From contig NZ_JABBGC010000001.1 of the NCBI RefSeq assembly GCF_012927205.1, positions 806,001 through 870,000 on the forward strand: a stretch of DNA of 64,000 nt, in the 5' to 3' direction. The notes beneath the pieces are model-generated. The model made no database searches. It worked only from the letters and a program-made list of their open reading frames with translations, and was not told the origin of the DNA. How positions within the stretch are numbered: the first letter of the stretch is position 1; every line of letters starts with the position of its first letter. The stretch is from Chitinophaga fulva (GTDB taxonomy: Bacteria; Bacteroidota; Bacteroidia; Chitinophagales; Chitinophagaceae). The position numbers and the translations under genes were made by a program. Below are positions 41,289 through 50,952 of this stretch, piece after piece.

Positions 41289-43736
41289 TCATAAACCCAC
41301 GTTAAGAAGCTCGTTACTGTTGGCAAAGGTGGCCACTTGTACCGGACAGCTTTCGGCCGGTATAAATGATCCCTGCGGATCAAACCGGGATATGGGCGAT
41401 AAAAAAGAAAAAGGACTGGAGCTTACAGTAGCAGCGCTACCGTTAACGGTTATACGCTGTTTGCTGCTAAATCCATGCAGGATCAGCTTAATGTGATGGA
41501 ACTGGCTGCCATAGCTACCCTGCGGCTTTTGCAGCGTTAGTGTTTGCTGCGCCGGATCATAGGTGATTGTCCTTTCATAGAAATCACCTTTCTCGTAGGA
41601 GAAGCTTTCGCCGTCATCTTCGTAGTACACGAATGTATTAGGCTGACTGCCTTTATATAGATGAAGGAAAAGCGTGTCGGCAGGTTTCTCGCGGGTAGAT
41701 TGCACCAGTGATTGCATGGGCACAATGCTGCTTTCTTTTACATATACCGGTAAGGTTTTGATGTTGAGGGATGTGATAATATCCTGTCCGCCTGTAATGA
41801 CGGCATCTGTATAGAGGTTGTACCATTGTCCTTTAGGGAAATAAATACTACCAAAATCCTTAGTGCTCTCAAAAGGAGCGATCATATAGGCGTCGCCAAA
41901 CTGGTACTGGTTCTGGAAGCGCGTATCATATACCTGCGGATCGAAGGTGTTTTGAAGTGCCAGGGTGCGCATTACGGGCATGCCTGTACGACTGGCGGTG
42001 TATAGCGTACTGTAGAGATAAGGCAGCAGGTGGTAGCGCAGGTTGACATAATTGCGGGTGATCTCCAATGCTTCTTCGCCGAAAGCCCATGGTTCTGCGG
42101 ATTTGGTGTTTACACCGGTATGGTTCCTGAAGTAGGGAATAAAGGCGCCGATCTGCATCCAGCGGGTATAAAGACTAACGGAAGGATTGCCGGTAAAACC
42201 GCCCACGTCCATGCCGGTGAAAGGAAAGCCGCTGACACCGAGACTGTTCAGCAGCCGTACGCCCAGCAGCATATGGTCTTCTTCTGCACGGTTGTCGCCG
42301 GTCCAGACGGCGCTGTAGCGCTGACTGCCGGAGTAGGCTGCACGTGTGAGCAGGAATGGCCGCTTTTGCAATGCCTCACGGGTACCTTCATAGCTGGCGC
42401 GTACCATTTGCAGACCGTAGATATTATGTGCCTGTAAATGGGTAGTGGGATGCCCTTCATAATCAAAGATGACGTTGTTGGGCATTTTCTGTCCCCAGGT
42501 GGCAATTTCGTTCATATCGTTCCAGATGCCGCTGACACCGTCACGGATATACGATTTTACCTGGCCTTTCCACCAGCTACGGCCTTTTTCACTGGTGAAA
42601 TCCGGGAAATGGCACCAGCCGGGCCATACCTGCCCGGTATAGTTTTGTCCGTCGCTGTATTTGATGAAAATGTTTTCCTTTTTGCCGCTTTCGTAAGCGT
42701 GATAACCTTCTTCCACTTTAATGCCGGGATCCACGATAACGGTTACACGAAAACCCATGTCTTTCAGACGGCCGGTCAGCTGCGCAGGGTCCGGGAAACG
42801 GTCTTTATTCCAGGTGAACAGTTTATAGGCATCCATATAGTGGATATCAAGGGTGATGCCATCTGCCGGGATTTTCTTTTCACGTAAGGTTTGCGCAACC
42901 CGGTATACCTCGGTATCAGGGTAGTAGCTGTAGCGGTTCTGTTGATATCCGAGGCTCCACAGCGGAGGCATAGGCATACGGCCGGTCAGGCTGGTATAAG
43001 ACCGGATGATATCTGCCATCTGCGGGTGATAGATGAAATAATAATTCATCTCTCCTCCCCTGGCGCCGAAGGAAGAGAAGCGGTTGTTGCTGGCGCCGAA
43101 GTTAAAATCGCTCTGGTAACTGTTGTCGAAGAAGATGCCGTAGTTCTGCTGGTGGTGAATACCGATGTAAAAAGGAATAGTGGCATAGATAGGGTCCCGG
43201 TTAGTAGCGTAGCCAAACACATCGGAGTTCCAGTTCGTATAGCCTTCTCCTTTACGATCGAGGTTGCCGGTTTTTTCACCCAGCCCGATAAACCGTTCGT
43301 TTTCCTGCATCTTTTTGTAGGTCGTTACTTCATCGCCGATCCAGGAAGTACCGAGGCCGGCCTCATCTTCGCTGATCACATCGCCCGAAGGGCTGAAAAA
43401 ACTGACAGCAAAAGGGGCTTTCTGAATCCGCATTTTTAGGGAATCGGTGACGATATTGATTTCACTGCTGTTTTGGGTGATTTGTGCTTTTACGGGCAAT
43501 GGTTTTGCCACAACAGCATAGGAGAAATCGGCAGACAGCGGGTGTTTGTCCATCCTCACCCGGATAATGGACGGACTGTAAACGGTGACCTCCGCGAAGG
43601 CATTGGTCGTTTTAATTTTTACCTGTTGACCGGAAATGCTGACGCTGTTGACATTACCTGCCGGCACCACTTGTGTCTGGGCGGTGAGCGGAAGCCGTAT
43701 CAGCAGTAGTAGCAGCAGAGAAAAGATTTTGTTCAT
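41289..43736 (-). CDS. GH31 alpha-glucosidase/xylosidase-type enzyme (locus 2)
   Basis: The 815-residue protein has a signal peptide (to LTAQ near residue 20). It has an N-terminal beta domain of family 31, then the catalytic TIM barrel with LDIHYMDAYKLFTW, GIWNDMNE (nucleophile Asp407) and a later GDNRAEEDHMLLG segment that would carry the acid residue. C-terminal beta domains follow. GH31 enzymes release alpha-linked glucose or xylose; others act on galactose or sulfoquinovose. The linkage cannot be decided. It is the last gene of the SusC-SusD-GH31 operon of locus 2, on the minus strand, so it should process what the receptor imports. Confidence 0.93.
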   Translation of the reverse strand: MNKIFSLLLLLLIRLPLTAQTQVVPAGNVNSVSISGQQVKIKTTNAFAEVTVYSPSIIRVRMDKHPLSADFSYAVVAKPLPVKAQITQNSSEINIVTDSLKMRIQKAPFAVSFFSPSGDVISEDEAGLGTSWIGDEVTTYKKMQENERFIGLGEKTGNLDRKGEGYTNWNSDVFGYATNRDPIYATIPFYIGIHHQQNYGIFFDNSYQSDFNFGASNNRFSSFGARGGEMNYYFIYHPQMADIIRSYTSLTGRMPMPPLWSLGYQQNRYSYYPDTEVYRVAQTLREKKIPADGITLDIHYMDAYKLFTWNKDRFPDPAQLTGRLKDMGFRVTVIVDPGIKVEEGYHAYESGKKENIFIKYSDGQNYTGQVWPGWCHFPDFTSEKGRSWWKGQVKSYIRDGVSGIWNDMNEIATWGQKMPNNVIFDYEGHPTTHLQAHNIYGLQMVRASYEGTREALQKRPFLLTRAAYSGSQRYSAVWTGDNRAEEDHMLLGVRLLNSLGVSGFPFTGMDVGGFTGNPSVSLYTRWMQIGAFIPYFRNHTGVNTKSAEPWAFGEEALEITRNYVNLRYHLLPYLYSTLYTASRTGMPVMRTLALQNTFDPQVYDTRFQNQYQFGDAYMIAPFESTKDFGSIYFPKGQWYNLYTDAVITGGQDIITSLNIKTLPVYVKESSIVPMQSLVQSTREKPADTLFLHLYKGSQPNTFVYYEDDGESFSYEKGDFYERTITYDPAQQTLTLQKPQGSYGSQFHHIKLILHGFSSKQRITVNGSAATVSSSPFSFLSPISRFDPQGSFIPAESCPVQVATFANSNELLNVGL

Positions 43737-43772
43737 GAGACGGATGATTTGATGAAAAAAGCCTCCCCCGGA

Positions 43773-43863
43773 CGCCTGGTGAAACCAGGCGCAGCAGCGG
43801 GTAACAGGTAAAAAGAGCCGGAGGATTCACCGGGAACAGTGCTTTTCAGGGCACCGTTCCCGG
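43773..43863 (-). other. intercistronic hairpins between SusD and GH31
   Basis: Two stable stems lie in the 143-base gap. The first is CGCCTGGT/ACCAGGCG (43773-43791). The second is CCGGGAAC-A-GTGC paired with GCAC-C-GTTCCCGG (43830-43863), with one mismatch. They could limit read-through or stabilise the SusCD part of the message. Confidence 0.5.
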
Positions 43864-43879
43864 CAATGGAAAATATGGT

Positions 43880-45430
43880 TTAGTAACCCGGGTTTTGTGT
43901 CAGGTTTTTGTTAACAGCAAGATCACTGGTAGGAATGGGGAACAGCAGATTCCTTGGGTTATCAGCAGGTTTCAGTTGCCATGGCTGCAGGAATTTACCA
44001 AAGCGGATCAGGTCTTGTCTTCTCCAGCCTTCCCAGTAAAGTTCACGTCCTCTTTCGTCCAGCAGGGAATTCAGGTCCAGTGCGCCCAGCGCTGTAGCCC
44101 CACGGGCAAGCCGTAGTTCATTCACCAGTGCCAGTGCGCCGGCTGTATTTCCGGTACGGAGCAGTGCTTCGGCTTTCATGAGCAGCACATCTGCATAACG
44201 GAAGAAAACGTAGTCGTTGCTGGCTTCGTTGTTGTCCTTGGAGTTCTGGGAGGTAAAGAAGTCCGGTACGTATTTAATGACGCGGATACCGGTTACTTCC
44301 AGATTGGTGCCGGATTCCTTGAGCTGCACATCGCGGGTGAATGCCAGCGGATTGCCTTTACGGTCTTTCAGCGGGTTATGGTTTACATCGTATTGCTGAC
44401 CGATGAGGAAGCCAACGAGCATGCCGCTGGTATCGGTAAGACCGGTGTAGGCGCCGCCTCTTCTTCTGTCTGTCGCTTCAAACTTATCATAAAAATCAGA
44501 GAGTGTAGTGAAGCCATTCCAGCCGCTGGGTGTCATGTTGTAGTGAACGGTGAATTTCCAGCGGGCGAAGGTGCCGTTGCCATTGCGTACGGTGCTGTAA
44601 CCGGGCCCGTTTTGCTGCGTGAAGATGTTTTCTGTGGATTTCAGATCGTTGTCACGGGCGAAGTTATCGAAGTAGTCGGAGGCCAGTCTGTAGGTGCCGG
44701 TAGCCTTGATCTGATCGGCGAGGGTGATTACCTGCTGCATATCGGCTGCATCGAAGGTAGGTGCGGCCCTGTTGAGGAATGCGCCTTTGTTGAGGTAGCA
44801 CTTCATCAGCAAGGCACGGGCGGCATCCTGATTGGCCACATAGGCGGCTGTTGCCGGGCGTACACCCAGGTCCGGAATGATGGCGTTCAACTCAGAGATG
44901 ATATAGTCCAGCGCTTCCTGTGTTTTCATCACTTTGGGGGCGTTCAGGAGGGTGTCTGAAGGATTCCTGAAGGGTACCTGGCCCCAGAGGTCCAGTACGG
45001 TGAACATGGAGAGGGCGCGAAGAAAGCGGGCCTGTGCAGCCTGGTTCTTGCTGGGTTTGAAATTGAGCACGTTGCTGGCGCTGAACTGGAGGGTCAGCAA
45101 GTTGGTAAATGCTCGTTGTATATGTGCATGGTCTGCATTCCAGGTATGTTCGTGAAGGGAGCGCCATACGCCATTATCGTCCCAGTCGCCGCCGCGGGTC
45201 GGTCCTACGGTTTCGTCTGTTGTCATCTGGGAAAGCCCCCAGCTGTTATCGAATTCCTGATATGGCAGCTGCATATTGTCATAGGCGCCTTTTAACAAGG
45301 CGGGTACTTTGATCACGGAGTCGGCATCTTTCCGGTTAATAGTGGAGCCGAGCTGCTCATTGAGCCCGCAGGCCTGAAAGCCTGCGATAGAAACGATTAC
45401 GATAGCGGATCGGAAAATATGTTTAGTCAT
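43880..45430 (-). CDS. SusD/RagB-type surface lipoprotein (locus 2)
   Basis: The 516-residue lipoprotein has a lipobox FQAC (cysteine 21). It shows the RagB/SusD fold: FLRALSMFTVLDLWGQVPF in the first half, and YVFFRYADVLLMKAEALLRTGNTAGALALVNELRLARG and ELYWEGWRRQDLIRFGKF near the end. It follows SusC by 24 bases and is its surface lid. It differs clearly from the SusD of locus 1, so the two systems should bind different glycans. Confidence 0.94.
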   Translation of the reverse strand: MTKHIFRSAIVIVSIAGFQACGLNEQLGSTINRKDADSVIKVPALLKGAYDNMQLPYQEFDNSWGLSQMTTDETVGPTRGGDWDDNGVWRSLHEHTWNADHAHIQRAFTNLLTLQFSASNVLNFKPSKNQAAQARFLRALSMFTVLDLWGQVPFRNPSDTLLNAPKVMKTQEALDYIISELNAIIPDLGVRPATAAYVANQDAARALLMKCYLNKGAFLNRAAPTFDAADMQQVITLADQIKATGTYRLASDYFDNFARDNDLKSTENIFTQQNGPGYSTVRNGNGTFARWKFTVHYNMTPSGWNGFTTLSDFYDKFEATDRRRGGAYTGLTDTSGMLVGFLIGQQYDVNHNPLKDRKGNPLAFTRDVQLKESGTNLEVTGIRVIKYVPDFFTSQNSKDNNEASNDYVFFRYADVLLMKAEALLRTGNTAGALALVNELRLARGATALGALDLNSLLDERGRELYWEGWRRQDLIRFGKFLQPWQLKPADNPRNLLFPIPTSDLAVNKNLTQNPGY

Positions 45431-45454
45431 GTTAGCAGTTTTTAGGTGAATGGT

Positions 45455-48409
45455 TTACAAGGAAAACAGGATGCCGAGCATGACCGTTCTGGCAGTTGGA
45501 TACGGACCGTATTCTATGCCAAAGGAAGTCACCCCATTCACGTTTTTGTCGGTATTCACTTCAGGATCAAAGCCGCTGTATTTGGTGATCACGAAGAGGT
45601 TTTGGCCGGTAGCATATACAGCTGCATTTTTCAGGACACGGCCTACGTTGCCAATGTTATAGGTGAGTGTCACATTATCCAACTTGAAGAAGTTGCCTTT
45701 TTCGAGATAGCGGGAAGACACGGTGATAGGATTGGAGAGCGCTTCTTTGTTGCCCAATATTGACCTGGCGATATTGCGGGAACCAAGGTTGCCGATAGGC
45801 AGTACAGTATTAGCGGTATTATTGTATACTTCATGACCGAAGGCGCCGTGGCCGCTGGCTGCCAGTACCCATTTTTTGAATACCACTTCGGTATTGATGC
45901 CAAGCAGCATTTTCGGGTTGGGATTGGTGAGGTAATACAGGGTATTGCCATTATCGGCATATACCGCCTGACCTTTATCGTCGAAACCTTCAAACTTGCG
46001 GAGGTAGAAGGTATTCAGCGGATAGCCGTTGGCCAGCCGTTGTGAGGTGGCGCCGGAAACGCCCTGGCCGCTGATGGCGCCGGTGAGTACCGGAGGGCCG
46101 TCATAATTTTTCAGTTCGTTATGCAGGAAAGTGCCGTTTACGCCCAATGTCCAGATCAGATTTTTCTTCCGGACGATGTCTCCTTTGAGGGATACTTCCA
46201 CCCCGTTGTTGATCACGTTACCAGGCAGATTGATCCAATAAGTAGATGCAGGTGCGGGCTGGATGGCAGGGAAGCTGAATAACAGGTTGCTGGTGTTTTT
46301 ATAGAAGTAGTCCACGCTACCATAGATGCGGTTGTCAACAAGACTGAAGTCCACACCGGCGTTGAACTGTTTGGAGCTTTCCCACTTCAGATTTGGGTTG
46401 GCCACGTTGGTGAGGGCAGCGGAGCCGGAAGCACCCAGACCGTATTGTTCCTGTGCTGCGCCAGCGGGAAACTCCTGGTTGCCGGTAGCGCCATAACCAA
46501 CTCTCAGTGCGAGGTTGTTAATGGTTTTATTGCCTTTCAGGAAATCTTCTCCGGTGATATTCCATTTGGCAGCAAAGGACGGGAAGTAGCCGTATTTGTT
46601 GTTGGAACCAAATTTACTGGAGCCGTCAGCCCTCAAGGTACCAGTGAGGATATATTTATCATAGAGATTGAAGGTCGCTCTTCCAAAGAAGGACTGTAGC
46701 TCAGAGCTGGGATTCCGGAAGGAGCTGATATTCGTATTGGCTTGGGTGGGAGCCTGAAGAATGTCGGTATATTTTACAGCATAGGTAGGAAACCCGGTGG
46801 CACCAAGGCCCATACCGGAATAGTCGAACTTCTGGTATTCATGGCCTACTACCGCATTTAAGTTGAAGGCAGAGGTAATCTGTTTGTTGAAGCTCAGGGT
46901 ATTGGTCAGTAATTGGGTGGTCAGCTCGGCATTGCCATAATAGGCCTGTCCCTGTTTCATAACACCGGGAATATTGATGAAAGAAGCTACCTGTGTTTCC
47001 CTTTTGCCTACCTGATGGTTGATGCTGTACAGGGCACGGTATTCCCAGTTGTCATTGAATTTATAGTAGGGAGAAATACTGGCGAGCACGTAGCTGATGT
47101 TTACTTTGTCATCATATGCTTCTGACATGGCTGCCGGATTCACGGGGCTACCTTCACCGAGGAGATAAAATGAGCCGTCCGTATTCCGGATAGGCATGGT
47201 CGGGTTCCACTGCAGGGCCATGCTGATGAGGCTACCGGTGAACCCGGCGTCGTTGGTGATGGGGGCCAACTGCTCTGTCGTTTGGGCAGCCATAATATTA
47301 TAATCGATGCCCAGTTTTTTACTGTCGAGGAATTTGTTCTGACCGTTGAGGGTAGCTGTATATTTTTTCAGGCCGGACTTTTTAACGATTCCTTCCTGGT
47401 CCTGTACGCCGAAGGAGGCGCGGTAACGGCTGGTTTCATTGCCGCCGCTCATGGCCACGTTGATATTATGGGTGATGCCGGTACGGAGGATGGATTTCAT
47501 ACCATTGGAGCTGCTACCATAATCGCCACCTGACAAGTTATAGGTTTTGAGGGCAGCGCGGTATTCGTCGGCATCAAGTACATCCAGCTGTTTCATAATA
47601 TTGCTGGCGCCTACGGAATAACCGACATCGAGACGGGTGGGGCCGGGTGTGCCTTTTTTGGTAGTGATGATGATCACGCCGTTAGCACCGCGGGAACCGT
47701 AGATGGCTGTAGCGGAAGCGTCTTTCAGCACGTCCATGGAGGCGATGTCACTGGAGTTGATGAAGTTGAGCGGGTTGGCATCCGGCGTCTGGCCAAGACC
47801 GCTTACATTGATGGCGGGCCGGGATACACGTCCGTCGAGGGGCACTCCGTCTATTACATACAGGGGCTGGTTGCCGGACCTTACGGATGATACGCCCCTG
47901 ATACGTACGGTGGTGGAAGCGCCGGGAGCGCCGCTGTTATTCAGTACCATCAGACCAGATACCTTGCCTTGGATCAGTTGATCGGGGGCGCTGGTGATAC
48001 CACGGTTAAAGTCCGCGGCTTTCACCTGGGAGATGGCGCCGGTAATATCTTTTTTACGGGTGGTGCCGTACCCTACTACCACTACGTCGGTCAGGGTGGT
48101 GTTTTCGGCAACCAGTTTTACATCTACATGCGTTTTGTTGGCAATGCTGACTTCCTGTGCGGTTTGTCCGATAAAGGAAATGATCAGTGTGTTGGCGCTG
48201 GGACCAACAGATACTTTAAAGTTGCCATCAGGATCAGTGGTGGTCCCGGTTTTAGTGCCTTTGATTTGCACGGAAGCACCTGGAATAGGGGAGCCTTTGT
48301 CATCTGTAACTTTACCTGTCACGGTCCTGTTCTGGGCCATGAGCAGACCCTGTAACAACATGAAGCATGTGCACAGGAAAAGATGCCTGAAAAGTCGTGT
48401 TTTCATCAT
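45455..48409 (-). CDS. SusC-type TonB-dependent receptor without STN domain (locus 2)
   Basis: The 984-residue protein has a signal peptide (ends LMAQ near residue 25), then a carboxypeptidase-like domain (TVTGKVTDDKGSPIPGASVQIKG), a TonB-box-like region with DVVVVGYGTTRKKDITG, the plug (GVSSVRSGNQPLYVIDGVP, SMDVLKDASATAIYGSRG) and a 22-strand barrel. No STN domain is present, which fits control by the DUF6377 regulator upstream rather than by sigma/anti-sigma factors. It is the first gene of the SusC-SusD-GH31 operon. Confidence 0.95.
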   Translation of the reverse strand: MMKTRLFRHLFLCTCFMLLQGLLMAQNRTVTGKVTDDKGSPIPGASVQIKGTKTGTTTDPDGNFKVSVGPSANTLIISFIGQTAQEVSIANKTHVDVKLVAENTTLTDVVVVGYGTTRKKDITGAISQVKAADFNRGITSAPDQLIQGKVSGLMVLNNSGAPGASTTVRIRGVSSVRSGNQPLYVIDGVPLDGRVSRPAINVSGLGQTPDANPLNFINSSDIASMDVLKDASATAIYGSRGANGVIIITTKKGTPGPTRLDVGYSVGASNIMKQLDVLDADEYRAALKTYNLSGGDYGSSSNGMKSILRTGITHNINVAMSGGNETSRYRASFGVQDQEGIVKKSGLKKYTATLNGQNKFLDSKKLGIDYNIMAAQTTEQLAPITNDAGFTGSLISMALQWNPTMPIRNTDGSFYLLGEGSPVNPAAMSEAYDDKVNISYVLASISPYYKFNDNWEYRALYSINHQVGKRETQVASFINIPGVMKQGQAYYGNAELTTQLLTNTLSFNKQITSAFNLNAVVGHEYQKFDYSGMGLGATGFPTYAVKYTDILQAPTQANTNISSFRNPSSELQSFFGRATFNLYDKYILTGTLRADGSSKFGSNNKYGYFPSFAAKWNITGEDFLKGNKTINNLALRVGYGATGNQEFPAGAAQEQYGLGASGSAALTNVANPNLKWESSKQFNAGVDFSLVDNRIYGSVDYFYKNTSNLLFSFPAIQPAPASTYWINLPGNVINNGVEVSLKGDIVRKKNLIWTLGVNGTFLHNELKNYDGPPVLTGAISGQGVSGATSQRLANGYPLNTFYLRKFEGFDDKGQAVYADNGNTLYYLTNPNPKMLLGINTEVVFKKWVLAASGHGAFGHEVYNNTANTVLPIGNLGSRNIARSILGNKEALSNPITVSSRYLEKGNFFKLDNVTLTYNIGNVGRVLKNAAVYATGQNLFVITKYSGFDPEVNTDKNVNGVTSFGIEYGPYPTARTVMLGILFSL

Positions 48410-48778
48410 AATGTGGATTTTTGAGCAGTGAATGAACTGTTCTGTTTACCGTGGATTTAAAAACTTAGATTCAAATTGGTTGCTGAATGTGGAGCTGGCT
48501 CGACATGCGGAACAACGTGGATTTATCAATTAACTGGTTTACGTGGGTGGCAGTGACGCCTCTGTTTATTGGCTTTTTTATTTCAGAATCTTGGTTTACG
48601 CTTCCTTTTTGTCAAAGTAAGAAAGCAATGTTCAGGTGAACAACTTATACAGGGTAAATATAGAAAATAAAAGGCTATTTTGAGCAGGTTGTGATCGTAT
48701 CTTTTTGATAAACAATAAAATACAAACAAATATATTTTTTACATATATTGATGGTGTTAACCTGTTTTAACCCCTTTT
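48410..48778. promoter_or_regulatory. control region of the locus 2 operon
   Basis: A 369-base gap between the DUF6377 regulator and SusC. It is AT-rich and contains a minus-strand -7 box TATATTTG at 48727-48734. That would give a leader of about 310 bases, so a nearer promoter may be missed. Nothing else is recognised in it. Confidence 0.4.
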
Positions 48779-50380
48779 TCAGAGGGCTTTAATGGCCATA
48801 ATCCGGTTTTCAAATTCTTCGTTTGGCACTAAAGAGCGTTTTTTGATTTTGGTTTTATAGGCATAAATCGTGTTGACAGAATATTCCAGAATCCGCGCAA
48901 TTTTTTCATTATCACTGATGCCTATACGAATGAGGGCAAAAATCCGGATATCGGTATTTAATAATTCATTCTCCCGAAGGACTACCTGGTTGACGGGTTC
49001 AAACAGGTTATTAAATTCTTCCACGAAATGAGGGAATATCTTCAGGAATACCCGGTCGAAAGTGGTGAAAAGGTCTTCCCGCTCCTGCCGGATGTTGATA
49101 CTATTTACAAGATATTTTACCTCACTCGGTTTGTTTTCTGTTAATTTTTGTTCAAGGGTCTGTTTTAATTTTTCGATCTTACTGATATAGGAAGCATAGA
49201 TATTGAAACAATAGCCTACATATTCTTCTTTTATCTTATTGGCTTCCAGTAATTGATTATTGATTTCCTGTTGTTTGAGATGTGCAGCGGTGATGATTTC
49301 CTGTGCGACCTTCAGTTTACGCACCTGTCTCGTGACGGTGATGACGAGTATTACTACTGCAATCAGTAATAATGTTACAATGGATGCATAGATGAGCAGC
49401 GATTTGGTTCTTTCTTCGGCTGTATTGATCCTTTCCTGTTCAATGATGGGTAAAATACTACTAACCTGCACCTTGCGTTGTCTGGCACCGTAGAATACTG
49501 CTTCTGCAACGGCCTTTTCAATGAAGTGAGAAGCATTTTTGATGTCACCTTTTTCAAAAAGCAGGGTGGCCAGGGTATACATGGCCATGGTTTCCTTGGT
49601 GGAAGATTTAATATCCGCGATGGCAGACCGGTACATCAGCTCAATGGCGGTATCTGTCTGATGGGCATGCAGGTATATATATCCCAGCGTACAGGCGGCA
49701 ACGGCCAGTTGCCGGTAGTTGAGTCCCGGCTGGTTCAGGTCGGGGTAGCTGTTACGGGCAGCGGTAAGGTTGCCCATCTTATAATATTGCAGTCCTCTGT
49801 TATACTGGTACTCGAAAGACGATGGAGGCAGCAGGTGAAGGGCGGAGTCCATATATATACTGCCCTGGTGAATATAGGAGGGCGAGTAGTACCGGTCCTG
49901 GTTATAATCGGCCAGATCGTAGTAGAACCGGCTTTTCATCAGATAATACTGGCTACGGATGCTGTCGGGCATGCCGGTTACATCGAGACTGCTGAGGAAG
50001 GCGGATGTTTCTGTGAACATGCCGGAAGACAACAGGATAAAGCCAATTCTGGTACGGGCATAAGTGAGGCGCAGCGGGTCCTGCATTTCCCCGGCCAGCT
50101 TTTCCATCAGCCGGGCATATACGAAGGCGGAGTCAAAATTGAAAACCTTGTACTGCTCATATAATAGTTGGTATATTTGGTAACGGGCACCCGGATCGGC
50201 GCCGGCATTGGCAAGGGTACGTTTGATACTATCGATGCCTTTCATTTTCAGGGCGTCGTACGCAGGTGCATTTTCAATGCTGCGGTTTAACTCCTTCAGC
50301 AAGCTGTCCTGTGGAGATTTCCCAAACACATACATCTGCAACATCAGCAAAGCCATCAGGCAGCCTAAAATACGCGTCAT
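48779..50380 (-). CDS. DUF6377 membrane regulator
   Basis: The 533-residue protein has a signal or anchor segment at the start and a tetratricopeptide-like periplasmic or extracytoplasmic half (YKVFNFDSAFVYARLMEKL, TAIELMYRSAIADIKS). A transmembrane helix at about residues 327-350 follows, then a coiled-coil cytoplasmic part. Its C-terminal 80 residues contain an IRIFALIRIGISDNEKIARILEYSVNTIYAYKTKIKKRS helix-turn-helix of LuxR type. This is the DUF6377 family, found beside SusC/D genes in Bacteroidota and thought to sense and regulate. It lies upstream of locus 2 on the same strand and is likely to control it. Confidence 0.9.
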   Translation of the reverse strand: MTRILGCLMALLMLQMYVFGKSPQDSLLKELNRSIENAPAYDALKMKGIDSIKRTLANAGADPGARYQIYQLLYEQYKVFNFDSAFVYARLMEKLAGEMQDPLRLTYARTRIGFILLSSGMFTETSAFLSSLDVTGMPDSIRSQYYLMKSRFYYDLADYNQDRYYSPSYIHQGSIYMDSALHLLPPSSFEYQYNRGLQYYKMGNLTAARNSYPDLNQPGLNYRQLAVAACTLGYIYLHAHQTDTAIELMYRSAIADIKSSTKETMAMYTLATLLFEKGDIKNASHFIEKAVAEAVFYGARQRKVQVSSILPIIEQERINTAEERTKSLLIYASIVTLLLIAVVILVITVTRQVRKLKVAQEIITAAHLKQQEINNQLLEANKIKEEYVGYCFNIYASYISKIEKLKQTLEQKLTENKPSEVKYLVNSINIRQEREDLFTTFDRVFLKIFPHFVEEFNNLFEPVNQVVLRENELLNTDIRIFALIRIGISDNEKIARILEYSVNTIYAYKTKIKKRSLVPNEEFENRIMAIKAL

Positions 50381-50443
50381 AAATTTTGGAATGATAAAGT
50401 CACTGGTCAGGGCTAAATTTAAGCGACTTTTTTGATATATCAG

Positions 50444-50893
50444 TTATTCACTGACGCGTTTGAGGCTATAGGTCATAGCGCTTGGGACAGCCTGTCTGTC
50501 CTTGTCCAGTTGGCGGAGCACATCCCCTGCCCTCCGGAAATAACGCTGAAGGTTCTGATCTTTATCGGGGTTGAGTTGTATGATCTCGGCGTCTTTGTCT
50601 TCGGCATCGCCGTGCAGCACTTTATAAGTGCCTTCACTGTTAAAAGTCTGATCTTTCCCTGCCACTCCCTGGTAGGTTTCCTTTAGTTTGAAGCTTTGTT
50701 CCCCGTCCGGGCCGTTCTCTTCGAGGCTGAGGGTGGTCTGGATGCCGCTGCAGTCTGCACAGGGCAATGTGCCAGTGTAGGTAATCCAGACAGGGGAAAC
50801 GGCGGTGCTGTCGGCATGACCGGCCTGCTGGCCGGGGCGGGAATGCTGACAGGCAAAAAGGGCCATGGCAGATAATAACAGGAGGTATTTCAT
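50444..50893 (-). CDS. NlpE-type lipoprotein
   Basis: From the ATG at 50893 the product has 149 residues, with a lipobox FACQ (cysteine 15). The core holds TYTGTLPCADCSGIQTTL, where the CxxC motif is the hallmark of the N-terminal domain of NlpE, the outer-membrane lipoprotein that reports adhesion, copper and lipoprotein-sorting stress in enterobacteria. Here only the first domain is present, as in many Bacteroidota. It stands alone, between the DUF6377 gene and a phytase-like esterase gene. Confidence 0.88.
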   Translation of the reverse strand: MKYLLLLSAMALFACQHSRPGQQAGHADSTAVSPVWITYTGTLPCADCSGIQTTLSLEENGPDGEQSFKLKETYQGVAGKDQTFNSEGTYKVLHGDAEDKDAEIIQLNPDKDQNLQRYFRRAGDVLRQLDKDRQAVPSAMTYSLKRVSE

Positions 50894-50952
50894 AACGATG
50901 AACGGTTTTCCGTATAACAACCAGGCCCGGCATTTAGTTAATGCCTGGCAGG

